Assembly (NCBI GenBank): GCA_018609925.1
Contig: JAHEOG010000201.1
Location: 1-12,442 of the forward strand
DNA length: 12,442 nucleotides
From: Gammaproteobacteria bacterium
GTDB taxonomy: Bacteria > Pseudomonadota > Gammaproteobacteria > Thiohalorhabdales > Thiohalorhabdaceae
Reading direction: 5' to 3'
This document shows, one piece after another, positions 5,647 to 12,442 of the stretch. The notes below the pieces were generated by a model. It made no database searches, was not told the origin of the DNA, and saw only the letters and a list, made by a program, of their open reading frames with translations. Each line of letters begins with the position of its first letter. The stretch's first letter is position 1. Position numbers and translations under genes: made by a program.

Positions 5647-6630
5647 CTACTCGCCACGGTTCAGCTCCTCCTGAATGGCAGCCACCAGCCGGTCGCGGGT
5701 CGTCTCCAAAGGCCCTTCCAGGGTGCAGCCAGCCGCCCGGGCATGGCCCCCGCCCCCGAACCGGGTGGCGATCCGGGCCACGTCGGCCTTCCACTTGGAG
5801 CGCAGGCTTGCCTTGAAGGCCGTTGCCTCCGTAGTAGGACGCAGGAGTACGGCGACTTCCACCATGGCTATTGACCGGGGCAGCTCCACCAGGCCCTCCG
5901 CGTCCTCCGGTGAGGCCTTCGCTCGGTCAAAGGCTGTACTGTCCAGCACGATCATGCCGATCCGTCCATCCCCGGCGAACTCCATCAGGCCCAAGGCCTG
6001 GTGCATCATCCGCAGCCGCGAGGGAGGATGGCTCTCATTCAAGGCATGGTGGACTGCATAGGGGTACGCCCCCGACCGAACAAGCTCGGTGGCCGCCTCA
6101 AAGGTGGTCACGTCCGTGTTGCTGTAGCAGAAGAATCCGGTATCGGTGGCGATGGCGGTGTACAGGGCCAGGGCGGCATCGGCCCCGATGGGGGCACCCA
6201 GCTCCCGCAGAAGGTGGAAGACCATTAGCCCCGTCGCCGAGGCGGCGGGGTCGATCACGTTCAGGTCCCCGAACTCCTCATTACCGCGGTGGTGATCCAG
6301 GTTGATCACGCACCCGAACAGGGCGGTGTCGCCGGGCGCGTCTCCGAGGCGCCTCCAGTCGCCGCAGTCGAGGGTTACCAGGGCGTCCCAGCCCTCTTCG
6401 TTAGGCTCCGCGCAGCGGATCCGATCCTGGCCAGGGAGGAAGTGAAGGTATTCCGGAACCGGATCCGCCAGCTGGATTACGGCCTCTTTGCCCAGACCTT
6501 CCAGAGCCAGGGCCAAGCCCAGCCCGCTTCCAATGCCATCTCCATCCGGGCTGACATGGGTGGTGATCAGGACCCGCTTGGCCTCCCCCAATCGGGCTGC
6601 AGCCTGGGAGAGGGTGGCGTCATTCGCCAT
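5647..6630 (-). CDS. DHH/DHHA1 family phosphoesterase, NrnA-like nanoRNase / pAp phosphatase
   Basis: DHH-DHHA1 proteins of this type (NrnA) hydrolyse two- to five-nucleotide RNAs from an end, and many also dephosphorylate 3'-phosphoadenosine 5'-phosphate, using Mn2+. In the 327-residue product from ATG 6630 the metal ligands are visible: H25, D29 and D31 in THVSPDGDGIGS; D88 in LDCGD; the DHH triplet (112-114) in LDHHRGN; and D163 in ATDTGFF. The C-terminal DHHA1 domain ends with the substrate loop FGGGGHARAAG (291-301). An ATG four codons upstream (6642) is possible, but GGGGA lies 5 nt before the ATG at 6630. The gene overlaps the end of rbfA by 11 nt, so translation is probably coupled. 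Sitting in an operon with PNPase, its role as the finisher of RNA decay is a natural inference. DHH proteins are common here in Gram-positive and deltaproteobacterial clusters, less so in gammaproteobacteria, which normally rely on Orn. Confidence 0.92.
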   Translation of the reverse strand: MANDATLSQAAARLGEAKRVLITTHVSPDGDGIGSGLGLALALEGLGKEAVIQLADPVPEYLHFLPGQDRIRCAEPNEEGWDALVTLDCGDWRRLGDAPGDTALFGCVINLDHHRGNEEFGDLNVIDPAASATGLMVFHLLRELGAPIGADAALALYTAIATDTGFFCYSNTDVTTFEAATELVRSGAYPYAVHHALNESHPPSRLRMMHQALGLMEFAGDGRIGMIVLDSTAFDRAKASPEDAEGLVELPRSIAMVEVAVLLRPTTEATAFKASLRSKWKADVARIATRFGGGGHARAAGCTLEGPLETTRDRLVAAIQEELNRGE

Positions 6631-6994
6631 TCGATTCCCCATGGTTCAAGGAGCTCAACAGCCAGTTGATCCGGTCCGCGTGATCGAGGGCGTCGTCGTA
6701 GACGAAACGGAGCTCGGGAATATTGCGAAGGTTGAGGCGCCGGCTCAGCAGGCCGCGCAAATAGCCAGCCGCCCGATCCAGGCTCTCCTGGACCTCGTCG
6801 CCGGCTTCGGCGGCCTCGGTACCGGGCATACAGGAATACCGCACGCGGGCCGATTGGAGATCCGGGGCGACATCAACGGCTAGGATGCTGACCCAGGTCA
6901 GCCGAGGGTCCCGCAGCTCTTGCTGCACCATGGGCCCGAGCTCCTGCTGGAGGAGCTCGGAAACCCGCCGGGTGCGTCCGGTTTGACGGCTCAT
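6620..6994 (-). CDS. rbfA: 30S ribosome-binding factor A (RbfA)
   Basis: RbfA is a small KH-like factor that binds the immature 30S subunit near helix 1 and helix 44 of 16S rRNA and is needed for late maturation, especially in the cold. The 124-residue product has the expected N-terminal RTRRVSELLQQELGPMVQ, the core DPRLTWVSILAVDVAPDL (29-46), and the C-terminal block NIPELRFVYDDALDHADRI (91-109). The ATG at 6994 has a strong GGGGGAGGA ribosome site ending 3 nt upstream. It follows infB by 21 nt, the conserved order, and its last codons overlap the DHH gene. Confidence 0.97.
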   Translation of the reverse strand: MSRQTGRTRRVSELLQQELGPMVQQELRDPRLTWVSILAVDVAPDLQSARVRYSCMPGTEAAEAGDEVQESLDRAAGYLRGLLSRRLNLRNIPELRFVYDDALDHADRINWLLSSLNHGESNGE

Positions 6995-7015
6995 GGGTCC
7001 TCCCCCGCCCGGCGC

Positions 7016-9553
7016 TCACTCCAGCGTCCGGGACACCTCGCGGGTCTCGTAGCACTCCAGGATGTCGCCCAGTTCGATGTCGTTGAAGTCCCGGATACCG
7101 ATGCCGCACTCGTAGCCCTCCCGGACTTCCTTGGCGTCTTCCTTGAACCGCTTAAGGGAGTCCAGCTTGCCGTCGTAGACCACGACATTATCCCGAAGGA
7201 CCCGGACATTGGCGTTGCGGGTGACATAGCCTTCCACCACCTGGCAGCCGGCCACCGTGCCCATCTTGGGGACCCGGAAAAGCTCCCGCACCTCGGCCCG
7301 GCCGGTGACCTCCTCGGTCACCTCCGGTTCCAAAAGGCCTTCCAATGCGGCCTTGACCTGGTCCACGGCCTCGTAGATGACGCTGAAGTACCGGACATCC
7401 ACCCCGTTCTGATCGATGGCCCGGCGGGCGGAGGCTTCGGCGCGCACATTGAATCCGATGATGAGGGCCTCCGAAGCGAGGGCGAGATTGACGTCGCTCT
7501 CGTTGATGCCGCCCACCTGGGCATGGATCACGCGCACTCGGACCTCATCGGTGGAAAGCTTCTCCAGGGACTCGCGCAGGGCCTCCACGGAGCCCTGGAC
7601 ATCGGCCTTGATCAGGATCGGCAGCTCGGCCACCTCTCCCTGCTGCATCTGCTCGAACATGCCCTCGAGCTTGGCCCGCTTGTTGGCGGCGATCTGCTGC
7701 TCCTTCAACCGCTGCTGGCGCATCTCGGAGATCTCGCGGGCCTTGCGCTCGTCATTGACCACCTGCGCCTCATCCCCCGCTTCGGGGACTCCGGACAGAC
7801 CCAGCACCTCCACGGGTGTCGACGGGCCGGCGGCGTCCACGTTGTGGCCAAGTTCATTGACCAGAGCCCGGACCCGGCCGTACTCCGATCCGGCCAGGAG
7901 GACGTCGCCTTGGTTGAGACGACCCTCCCGTACCAGGACCGTCGCCACCGGTCCCCGGCCCCGCTCGAGCTTGGATTCGACCACCACGCCCCGGGCCGGC
8001 CCATCGGGGACCGCCTGGAGCTCCAGTAGGTCGGCCTGCAGGGCCACCATCTCGAGCAGACTGTCGATGTTCTCACCGCTCTTGGCCGAGACGTTAACGA
8101 ACAAGGTGTCGCCACCCCAGTCCTCTGGGATCAGCCCGTGCTGGGAAAGCTCCTGCTTAACCTTGTCCGGCTCCGCTTCGGGCAGGTCGCACTTGTTGAC
8201 GGCCACCACAACGGGGACCTCGGCCGCGCGGGCGTGGTCGATGGCCTCCAGGGTCTGGGGCTTGGCACCATCGTCCGCGGCCACTACCAGGATCACCAAG
8301 TCGGTAACCTCGGCCCCCCGGGCACGCATGGCGGTGAAGGCCTCGTGACCCGGGGTGTCCAGGAAGACCAGGCGCCCGTTGTCGGTATCCACCTGGTACG
8401 CCCCGATGTGCTGGGTAATGCCACCCGCCTCCCCGGCGGCTACCTTGGTCTCGCGCACGTAGTCGAGCAGGGAGGTCTTGCCGTGGTCCACGTGGCCCAT
8501 GACGGTCACCACGGGGGGACGGGGCTGGGCCTCCCCTTCGGGCTTCTCGGTGGCGAGGGCCTCTTCCTCCAGCGCCTCTTCGGAGACGTGCTTCACCTTG
8601 TGACCCAGCTCCTCCACCACCAGGGTGGCCGTCTCGGAATCGAGGGTGTCGTTTTTGGTGACCATCACCCCCATGGAGAAAAGCTGCTTGATGAGCTCGG
8701 TGGCCTTCATGGCGAGCCGATCGGAGAGCTCGCCAACGGAGATGGTCTCCGGTACCGCCACCTCCCGGACCTGGGGCTTATCCGGCTTCTCGAAGGCCTG
8801 CTGCTCCTCGGAGCGCCGGCCTTCCCGGCGGGCCCGCTTCTCCCGCTTCTTCCGCTGCTTCCGGGATTCGTAGGGCTCCTCTTCCTCCGGCTCCCGGCGG
8901 TATTCCTCCCGCTCCTCTTCCTGATCCTTCCGGTCCTTCTTGCCGGCCGGCTTATCCGGGGCAGGGGCTTCGGCTGGCTGGGCCCCTCCTTCGGCGGCAA
9001 CCTGGGATACCTCGGCCACCGGCTCCGACTCCTCCGGGGCGGGCGCCTCAGCCGCAGCTTCGAGCTCCGGCTCCCCTGCGGGCTCCTCGGTCACCGATTC
9101 CGCCGGCTCAGCTGAGGCCCCCTCAGGCTGGGGAGGGGGCTGGGAGGCCTCCGCCCTGCGAGCCTCGCCAGACCCTTCCGCCTGAGCTTCCACCTTCTCG
9201 GCGGCCGGAACCGCCTCCTCGGTCTCCGGCTCCTCATCGCGACGACGCTTAACGAAGGTCCGCTTCTTCCGAACCTCCACCTCTACGGTACGCGAACGCC
9301 CGTGAGAAAAGCTCTGGCGGACCTGTCGGTTGGAGCGGCGCTTGAGGGTGATCTTGTTCGGAGCCGGCTCCTCCTCGTCCTCGCCGGCCCCGTGACTCTT
9401 GCGGAGATAGGCCAGAAGTTGGCGCTTGTCGTCGTCGTTAACGAACTGGTCGGGGCTGTGCTTATCCACGCCCGCCGCGCGTAACTGCTCGAGGAGCTTG
9501 TCGTTGGACATGCTCATCTCTCGGGCAAATGTGGAAACCTTAACCTTGCCCAT
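7016..9553 (-). CDS. infB: Translation initiation factor IF-2
   Basis: IF-2 is the GTPase that brings fMet-tRNA to the 30S subunit and promotes 50S joining. Counted from ATG 9553 (845 residues), an N-terminal IF2_N module covers about 3-53. A very long charged linker covers about 55-258 (Glu/Ala/Pro-rich, then Arg/Lys/Glu-rich), and a second IF2_N module spans 262-325. The GTPase domain shows GHVDHGKTS (353-361), GITQH (378-382), DTPGH (399-403), NKCD (453-456) and SAKSG (489-493). Domains II, III and the fMet-tRNA-binding C2 domain (about 750-845) complete it. An ATG two codons upstream (9559) exists, but the GGAG site is 7 nt before 9553 and only 1 nt before 9559. The start overlaps the ylxR stop by 14 nt. 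The length is typical for proteobacteria with long linkers. Confidence 0.98.
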   Translation of the reverse strand: MGKVKVSTFAREMSMSNDKLLEQLRAAGVDKHSPDQFVNDDDKRQLLAYLRKSHGAGEDEEEPAPNKITLKRRSNRQVRQSFSHGRSRTVEVEVRKKRTFVKRRRDEEPETEEAVPAAEKVEAQAEGSGEARRAEASQPPPQPEGASAEPAESVTEEPAGEPELEAAAEAPAPEESEPVAEVSQVAAEGGAQPAEAPAPDKPAGKKDRKDQEEEREEYRREPEEEEPYESRKQRKKREKRARREGRRSEEQQAFEKPDKPQVREVAVPETISVGELSDRLAMKATELIKQLFSMGVMVTKNDTLDSETATLVVEELGHKVKHVSEEALEEEALATEKPEGEAQPRPPVVTVMGHVDHGKTSLLDYVRETKVAAGEAGGITQHIGAYQVDTDNGRLVFLDTPGHEAFTAMRARGAEVTDLVILVVAADDGAKPQTLEAIDHARAAEVPVVVAVNKCDLPEAEPDKVKQELSQHGLIPEDWGGDTLFVNVSAKSGENIDSLLEMVALQADLLELQAVPDGPARGVVVESKLERGRGPVATVLVREGRLNQGDVLLAGSEYGRVRALVNELGHNVDAAGPSTPVEVLGLSGVPEAGDEAQVVNDERKAREISEMRQQRLKEQQIAANKRAKLEGMFEQMQQGEVAELPILIKADVQGSVEALRESLEKLSTDEVRVRVIHAQVGGINESDVNLALASEALIIGFNVRAEASARRAIDQNGVDVRYFSVIYEAVDQVKAALEGLLEPEVTEEVTGRAEVRELFRVPKMGTVAGCQVVEGYVTRNANVRVLRDNVVVYDGKLDSLKRFKEDAKEVREGYECGIGIRDFNDIELGDILECYETREVSRTLE

Positions 9554-10130
9554 CTCCATTCTCCTCTCTCAGGCAATTCCAGCGCAGGGCCAGCATCCGG
9601 ATCCGCTCGGCCAAGCGGGGGTGCGTGATGGCGAACACGCCCACTTCAGCGGTGCCCAGCACCTCTCCCAGCTCGGCCTTGGACAGCGCGGTCATCAGGG
9701 ACCCGGGCGCTACCCGTTCGGCCAAGTCGGATCGAGTTCGCTTGGCGGCATCGGCGGCGGCAACCACGCATCCTGCCTCCCCGTGATCCAGGGTAGCGGC
9801 CACACGATCGGCCCCGTACACCACCGCTCCGGCCCGATGGGCGTGTCCGATGGCCTCTTGCAGCATGCGGCTCAAGCCCACCTGCGCACGGTCCCGGAGA
9901 CCTTCCGGGGAGTCTTCCGGAGCCCCGCAGCCCAAGGCCCCACCGATACCCTTGGGCTTGAGCCCTCGCCGAAGGCAGGCCAGCCGAGGGCAGAGGTACA
10001 CCCCTCTGCCCGGTAGTCGGCCGCGAAGATCCAGGACCGCCCGGCCTTGAGGTCCGCAGGCGAACCGCAACAGCTCGCCCTGGGGGAACGAGCGCCGACA
10101 GGCGTGACAGGTCCGCTGGGGCCCCGCCAT
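9540..10130 (-). CDS. ylxR: YlxR (DUF448) protein fused to an L7Ae/YlxQ-like RNA-binding domain
   Basis: Two domains are visible in 196 residues. The YlxR domain (about 5-67) has RTCHACRR with Cys8 and Cys11, the RF-G-P-GR-VLDL run, and the hallmark GRGVYLCPRLAC with Cys47 and Cys52 followed by LKPKG. After a short linker, residues 85-185 look like an L7Ae-type domain: GAVVYGADRVAATL, a VVAAADAAKRTRSDL strand-helix, and SKAELGEVLG, which matches the YlxQ signature. Gram-positive bacteria usually encode these two domains as separate genes between nusA and infB, and alphaproteobacteria often carry a fusion; E. coli has neither here. The protein is probably an RNA-binding accessory to transcription or ribosome assembly. 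It starts 9 nt after nusA (AAGG overlaps the nusA stop) and overlaps infB. The YlxR domain is confident, the L7Ae assignment fairly so. Confidence 0.9.
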   Translation of the reverse strand: MAGPQRTCHACRRSFPQGELLRFACGPQGRAVLDLRGRLPGRGVYLCPRLACLRRGLKPKGIGGALGCGAPEDSPEGLRDRAQVGLSRMLQEAIGHAHRAGAVVYGADRVAATLDHGEAGCVVAAADAAKRTRSDLAERVAPGSLMTALSKAELGEVLGTAEVGVFAITHPRLAERIRMLALRWNCLREENGDGQG

Positions 10131-10139
10131 AACCGGGCC

Positions 10140-11732
10140 TTATCCGCCGGTGGGACCCGAGGCCTCCCGATCCCCCTCGAGCGGCTGGCTACCGCCCTGA
10201 TCTTCTGAGGACCCTTCGGCGCCACCGGGGGCGGCCGCATCCTGCCCTGCCTCCTCCTCGAACCAGTGCTTGCGTGCGGCCATGATCAAATCCTGGCCCC
10301 GCGCTTCGGGGATGCCACTCGCTTCCCGGAGCTCGTCAACCGCCAGCTCGGCCAGGTCTTCCCGGGACTTGATCCCGCCGGACACCAGCTTGCGCGCGGT
10401 GGCCTCGTCCATCCCGTCCACTTCCATGAGGGAGGGGTCCATTTCGGTCTCGAGACGCTCTTCCTCGGCGATGGCCTGGTTCAGGAGGGCGTCCCGGGCG
10501 CTACTGCGTAGCTGCTGGGCAATCTCCTCGTCGAACTCCTCTACGGAGGCCAGCTCGGAAAGGGGCACGTAGGCGATTTCCTCCAGACTGGAAAAGCCCT
10601 CCTCGGCCAAGATTCCGGCCACTTCGTCGTCCGCACCGAGCTTTTCCGTGAAAAGCTTCTGGTAGGTCTCGAACTCCTGGGCCCGCTTGTCCTGCTCTTC
10701 CTGCTCGGTGAGGATGTCGATCTCCCACCCGGTTAGCTGGCTGGCCAGGCGAACATTTTGGCCCCCTCGACCAATGGCCAGGGAGAGCTGATCCTCCTTA
10801 ACAACCACATCGATGGTGTTGAGCTCCTCGTCCACCACCACTCGACTGATCTCGGCCGGAGACAGCGCGTTGCAGACAAAGGTGGCGGCATCGCCCGTGT
10901 ACTGGATGATGTCCACGCGCTCGCCGGCCAATTCGTCCACAACCTTCTGGACGCGAGCCCCGCGTAGCCCGACACAGGCGCCAACGGGATCGATCCGGTC
11001 GTCCGACGTGCTGACCGCTATTTTGGCCCGTGAGCCGGGATCGCGCGCGGCCCCTCGGATCTGGATAATGCCCTCGTCGATCTCGGGCACCTCCAGCTCG
11101 AACAGTCGCACGATCAGCTGGGGATGGGTCCGGGACAGGAAGACCTGGGGTCCGGACTGGGTCCTCCGGACATCGTACAGATAGGCTCTGACACGATCCC
11201 CGGATCGCAGGTTCTCCCGGGGAATCTGCTCGGAGCGCGGCAGGATGGCCTCGGTCCGGTTGAGCTCGATGATGGCATTGCCCCGCTCCAGCCGCTTGAT
11301 CACCCCCGTAATCAGGTCCCCGACGCGGTCCTGGTACTCCTCGACCACCATGTCCCGCTCGGCCTCCCGGACCTTCTGGAGGATGACCTGCTTGGCCGTC
11401 TGGGCCCCGATGCGGCCGAACTCGATGGGGGCAAGCTCTTCTTCCACGATGCCGCCCACCTCCACCTCGGGATCCCGCTTGCGGGCCTCGGAAAGGTGCA
11501 TCTCCTGATCCGGGTCCTCCAGCTCGGCGTCGTCATCGACAACCGTCCAGTAGCGCACCGACCGGAAATCCCCGGTGTCCTTGTCGATATCGACCCGGAT
11601 GGCCTTTTCCTGGCCGTACTTCTTCTTGGTCACCGTCGCCAGGCCAGCCTCCATGGCCTTGAAGATGATGTCCTTATCGACACCCTTCTGCCTTGCGACG
11701 GAATCCACCACCATTAGGATCTCGTTGTTCAT
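10140..11732 (-). CDS. nusA: Transcription termination/antitermination factor NusA
   Basis: NusA binds RNA polymerase and nascent RNA, lengthens pauses, helps intrinsic termination and is part of antitermination complexes. The 530-residue product has the polymerase-binding N-terminal domain (1-130), an S1 domain (about 136-201), KH1 with GACVGLRGARVQKVV (251-265), and KH2 with IGRGGQNVRLASQLTGW (320-336). Two C-terminal helix-hairpin repeats follow, AR1 about 362-417 and AR2 about 432-490, the gammaproteobacterial form. A Gly/Ser/Ala/Glu tail (492-530) is extra. The frame opens further upstream to 11846, but that extension overlaps rimP and is Arg/Trp-rich. The classic N-terminus MNNEILMVVD begins at ATG 11732, with AGGGA about 10 nt upstream. 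Confidence 0.98.
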   Translation of the reverse strand: MNNEILMVVDSVARQKGVDKDIIFKAMEAGLATVTKKKYGQEKAIRVDIDKDTGDFRSVRYWTVVDDDAELEDPDQEMHLSEARKRDPEVEVGGIVEEELAPIEFGRIGAQTAKQVILQKVREAERDMVVEEYQDRVGDLITGVIKRLERGNAIIELNRTEAILPRSEQIPRENLRSGDRVRAYLYDVRRTQSGPQVFLSRTHPQLIVRLFELEVPEIDEGIIQIRGAARDPGSRAKIAVSTSDDRIDPVGACVGLRGARVQKVVDELAGERVDIIQYTGDAATFVCNALSPAEISRVVVDEELNTIDVVVKEDQLSLAIGRGGQNVRLASQLTGWEIDILTEQEEQDKRAQEFETYQKLFTEKLGADDEVAGILAEEGFSSLEEIAYVPLSELASVEEFDEEIAQQLRSSARDALLNQAIAEEERLETEMDPSLMEVDGMDEATARKLVSGGIKSREDLAELAVDELREASGIPEARGQDLIMAARKHWFEEEAGQDAAAPGGAEGSSEDQGGSQPLEGDREASGPTGG

Positions 11733-11772
11733 ACCCGAATCGTCCCTTTGAGCACCTCGAAGCCAGCGTGGG

Positions 11773-12231
11773 CTAGAGATCGGCCACCAAGTGGGCCTTA
11801 GCGATCTCTTCCAAGGGGATCGCCCGACGCCCTTCCGGCGTATCAACCACCACGGAATCGCCTTCCAGGCCTAGCAGGCCGCCGGTAAAGCTCCTTTGGC
11901 CGTAAATCGGGGCGAAGGTCTTGATGCGAACCATCTCCCCGGAGAATCGGCGGTAGTCTTCCGAGCGCCGGAGGGGGCGCTCGACTCCCGGCGAAGACAC
12001 TTCAAGCTGGTAACGGCCGGGGATGGGGTCCTCCGCGTCCAGGATCTCCTCGACGGCGTGGCTAACCGCCTCGCAATCCTCCAGGGTCACTCCATTCGGG
12101 GCATCGATGTAGAGCCGAAGGGTTCGGTTCCCGCCGGCGCCTACCAGCTCCAGCTCCACCAGCTCGTACCCCATGGCCCCCACGCCGGGCTCCAACAGCC
12201 CGATCAGGGCCTCTCGCTCCTTCGCCGTCAT
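11773..12231 (-). CDS. rimP: Ribosome maturation factor RimP
   Basis: RimP binds the 30S subunit early in assembly and helps S5, S9 and S12-region folding. The 152-residue product has the N-terminal alpha/beta domain beginning ALIGLLEPGVGAMGYELVELE, the conserved LEVSSPGVERPL (76-87), and the C-terminal Sm-like beta barrel (about 96-152). The frame is open upstream to 12354, but the extension would run through an intrinsic terminator and the promoter. The family N-terminus starts at ATG 12231. A GGAG abuts that ATG directly and a GGGG lies about 9 nt upstream, so the ribosome site is mediocre, in keeping with a structured leader. nusA follows after 40 nt in the conserved order. Confidence 0.97.
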   Translation of the reverse strand: MTAKEREALIGLLEPGVGAMGYELVELELVGAGGNRTLRLYIDAPNGVTLEDCEAVSHAVEEILDAEDPIPGRYQLEVSSPGVERPLRRSEDYRRFSGEMVRIKTFAPIYGQRSFTGGLLGLEGDSVVVDTPEGRRAIPLEEIAKAHLVADL

Positions 12232-12249
12232 CTCCGGCGCCCCCGAAAT

Positions 12250-12274
12250 AAAAAAAAGCGGGTGCGCGACCCAC
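12250..12274 (-). terminator. Intrinsic terminator (attenuator) ahead of rimP
   Basis: On the minus strand GTGGGT (12274-12269) pairs with ACCCGC (12263-12258), one pair being G-U, around the loop CGCGC. Eight T follow (12257-12250). It lies 18 nt before the rimP start codon and about 27 nt after the predicted transcription start, so it either ends an upstream transcript or attenuates the operon itself. A second hairpin, TTCGG/CCGAA (12290-12276), sits directly before it. Confidence 0.75.
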
Positions 12275-12300
12275 TTTCGGTCCCTCCGAATCCTCTGCGA

Positions 12301-12336
12301 GTCCGGAATTCTAGCACTCGGTTCCGGAAAACCCAA
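12301..12336 (-). promoter_or_regulatory. Predicted sigma70 promoter of the rimP-nusA-infB operon (extended -10)
   Basis: TTGGGT (-35, 12336-12331) and TAGAAT (-10, 12313-12308) are 17 bp apart on the minus strand. The base triplet before the -10 is TGC, giving an extended -10 element. Transcription would begin near 12301, about 70 nt before rimP. The spacer contains the palindrome TTCCGGAA (12322-12329). The prediction rests on sequence only. Confidence 0.6.
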
Positions 12337-12385
12337 GCCTTCCCCCCCAGGCAATTCTCCGCAACCAAGGTTCCCGAACGCCGCA

Positions 12386-12401
12386 TTCCGGGGCCCCGGA
12401 A
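12386..12401. repeat. 16-bp perfect palindrome upstream of the operon
   Basis: TTCCGGGGCCCCGGAA is a perfect palindrome with no unpaired centre. It lies about 50 bp upstream of the -35 element and shares the TTCCGG/CCGGAA half-sites with the 8-bp palindrome in the promoter spacer (12322-12329). It could be a protein-binding site or the base of an upstream gene's 3' hairpin; no T-tract follows. The rest of 12337-12442 shows no tRNA or coding sequence that I can support. Confidence 0.35.
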
Positions 12402-12442
12402 ACGCTCAGACGGCCGAGGGGCTCCTCCGGCGGGGAGCGACC

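Noticed and set aside
6920..9115. Several plus-strand open frames of 300-370 codons opposite infB
   Set aside because: They are antisense shadows of infB, rich in Leu, Gly, His or Ser/Arg, with no family motifs.
11733..11846. 38-codon N-terminal extension of nusA
   Set aside because: It overlaps the end of rimP, is Arg/Trp-rich, and the conserved NusA N-terminus begins at 11732.
12232..12354. 41-codon N-terminal extension of rimP
   Set aside because: It would translate through the terminator and promoter, and the family N-terminus begins at 12231.
12337..12442. Possible tRNA upstream of rimP, as in E. coli (metY/leuU)
   Set aside because: No T-loop consensus, CCA end or cloverleaf pairing could be found on either strand.

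Overview
The window is dominated by one long minus-strand operon for translation and RNA metabolism. Read in transcription order (right to left) it is rimP, nusA, ylxR (fused to an L7Ae domain), infB, rbfA, a DHH-family nanoRNase (nrnA-like), truB, rpsO and pnp. A Ste24/HtpX-type M48 membrane metalloprotease follows. At the left edge, on the same strand, is the start of a response-regulator gene that runs off the window. The DNA is GC-rich. The rimP-nusA-infB-rbfA-truB-rpsO-pnp backbone, the E. coli-type NusA with two C-terminal acidic repeats and the S15 sequence all point to a proteobacterium, most likely a high-GC or deep-branching gammaproteobacterium. The ylxR-L7Ae gene and the DHH gene inside the cluster are departures from the E. 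coli layout. I cannot name the genus.

Layout: 12232-12442 is the operon control region. It holds an extended -10 sigma70-like promoter, an intrinsic terminator between that promoter and rimP, and a 16-bp palindrome further upstream. 4705-12231 carries rimP to truB with gaps of at most 51 nt and two overlaps. 4555-4704 is a 150-bp break holding a second good promoter and a structured leader for rpsO. 2171-4554 is rpsO-pnp, separated by only 17 nt. 829-2076 is the M48 protease. 209-828 has no gene I can support, but it is full of inverted repeats, a block of eight G-runs and an orphan perfect Shine-Dalgarno sequence. 1-208 is the truncated response regulator.

How the genes fit together: RimP, RbfA and S15 serve 30S subunit assembly, IF-2 starts translation and TruB makes pseudouridine 55 in tRNA. 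NusA controls transcript elongation, pausing and termination. YlxR-L7Ae is an RNA-binding accessory. PNPase degrades RNA 3'-5', and the DHH protein would finish the nanoRNAs PNPase leaves behind. The terminator ahead of rimP and the second promoter ahead of rpsO suggest two control points: attenuation sensitive to NusA at the front, and separate S15/PNPase supply at the back.

Most of the window is conserved core biology. The parts that deserve a second look are the hairpin-rich, gene-free 209-828 region, the promoter-terminator arrangement before rimP, the rpsO leader with mutually exclusive pairings, and the YlxR-L7Ae and DHH insertions.
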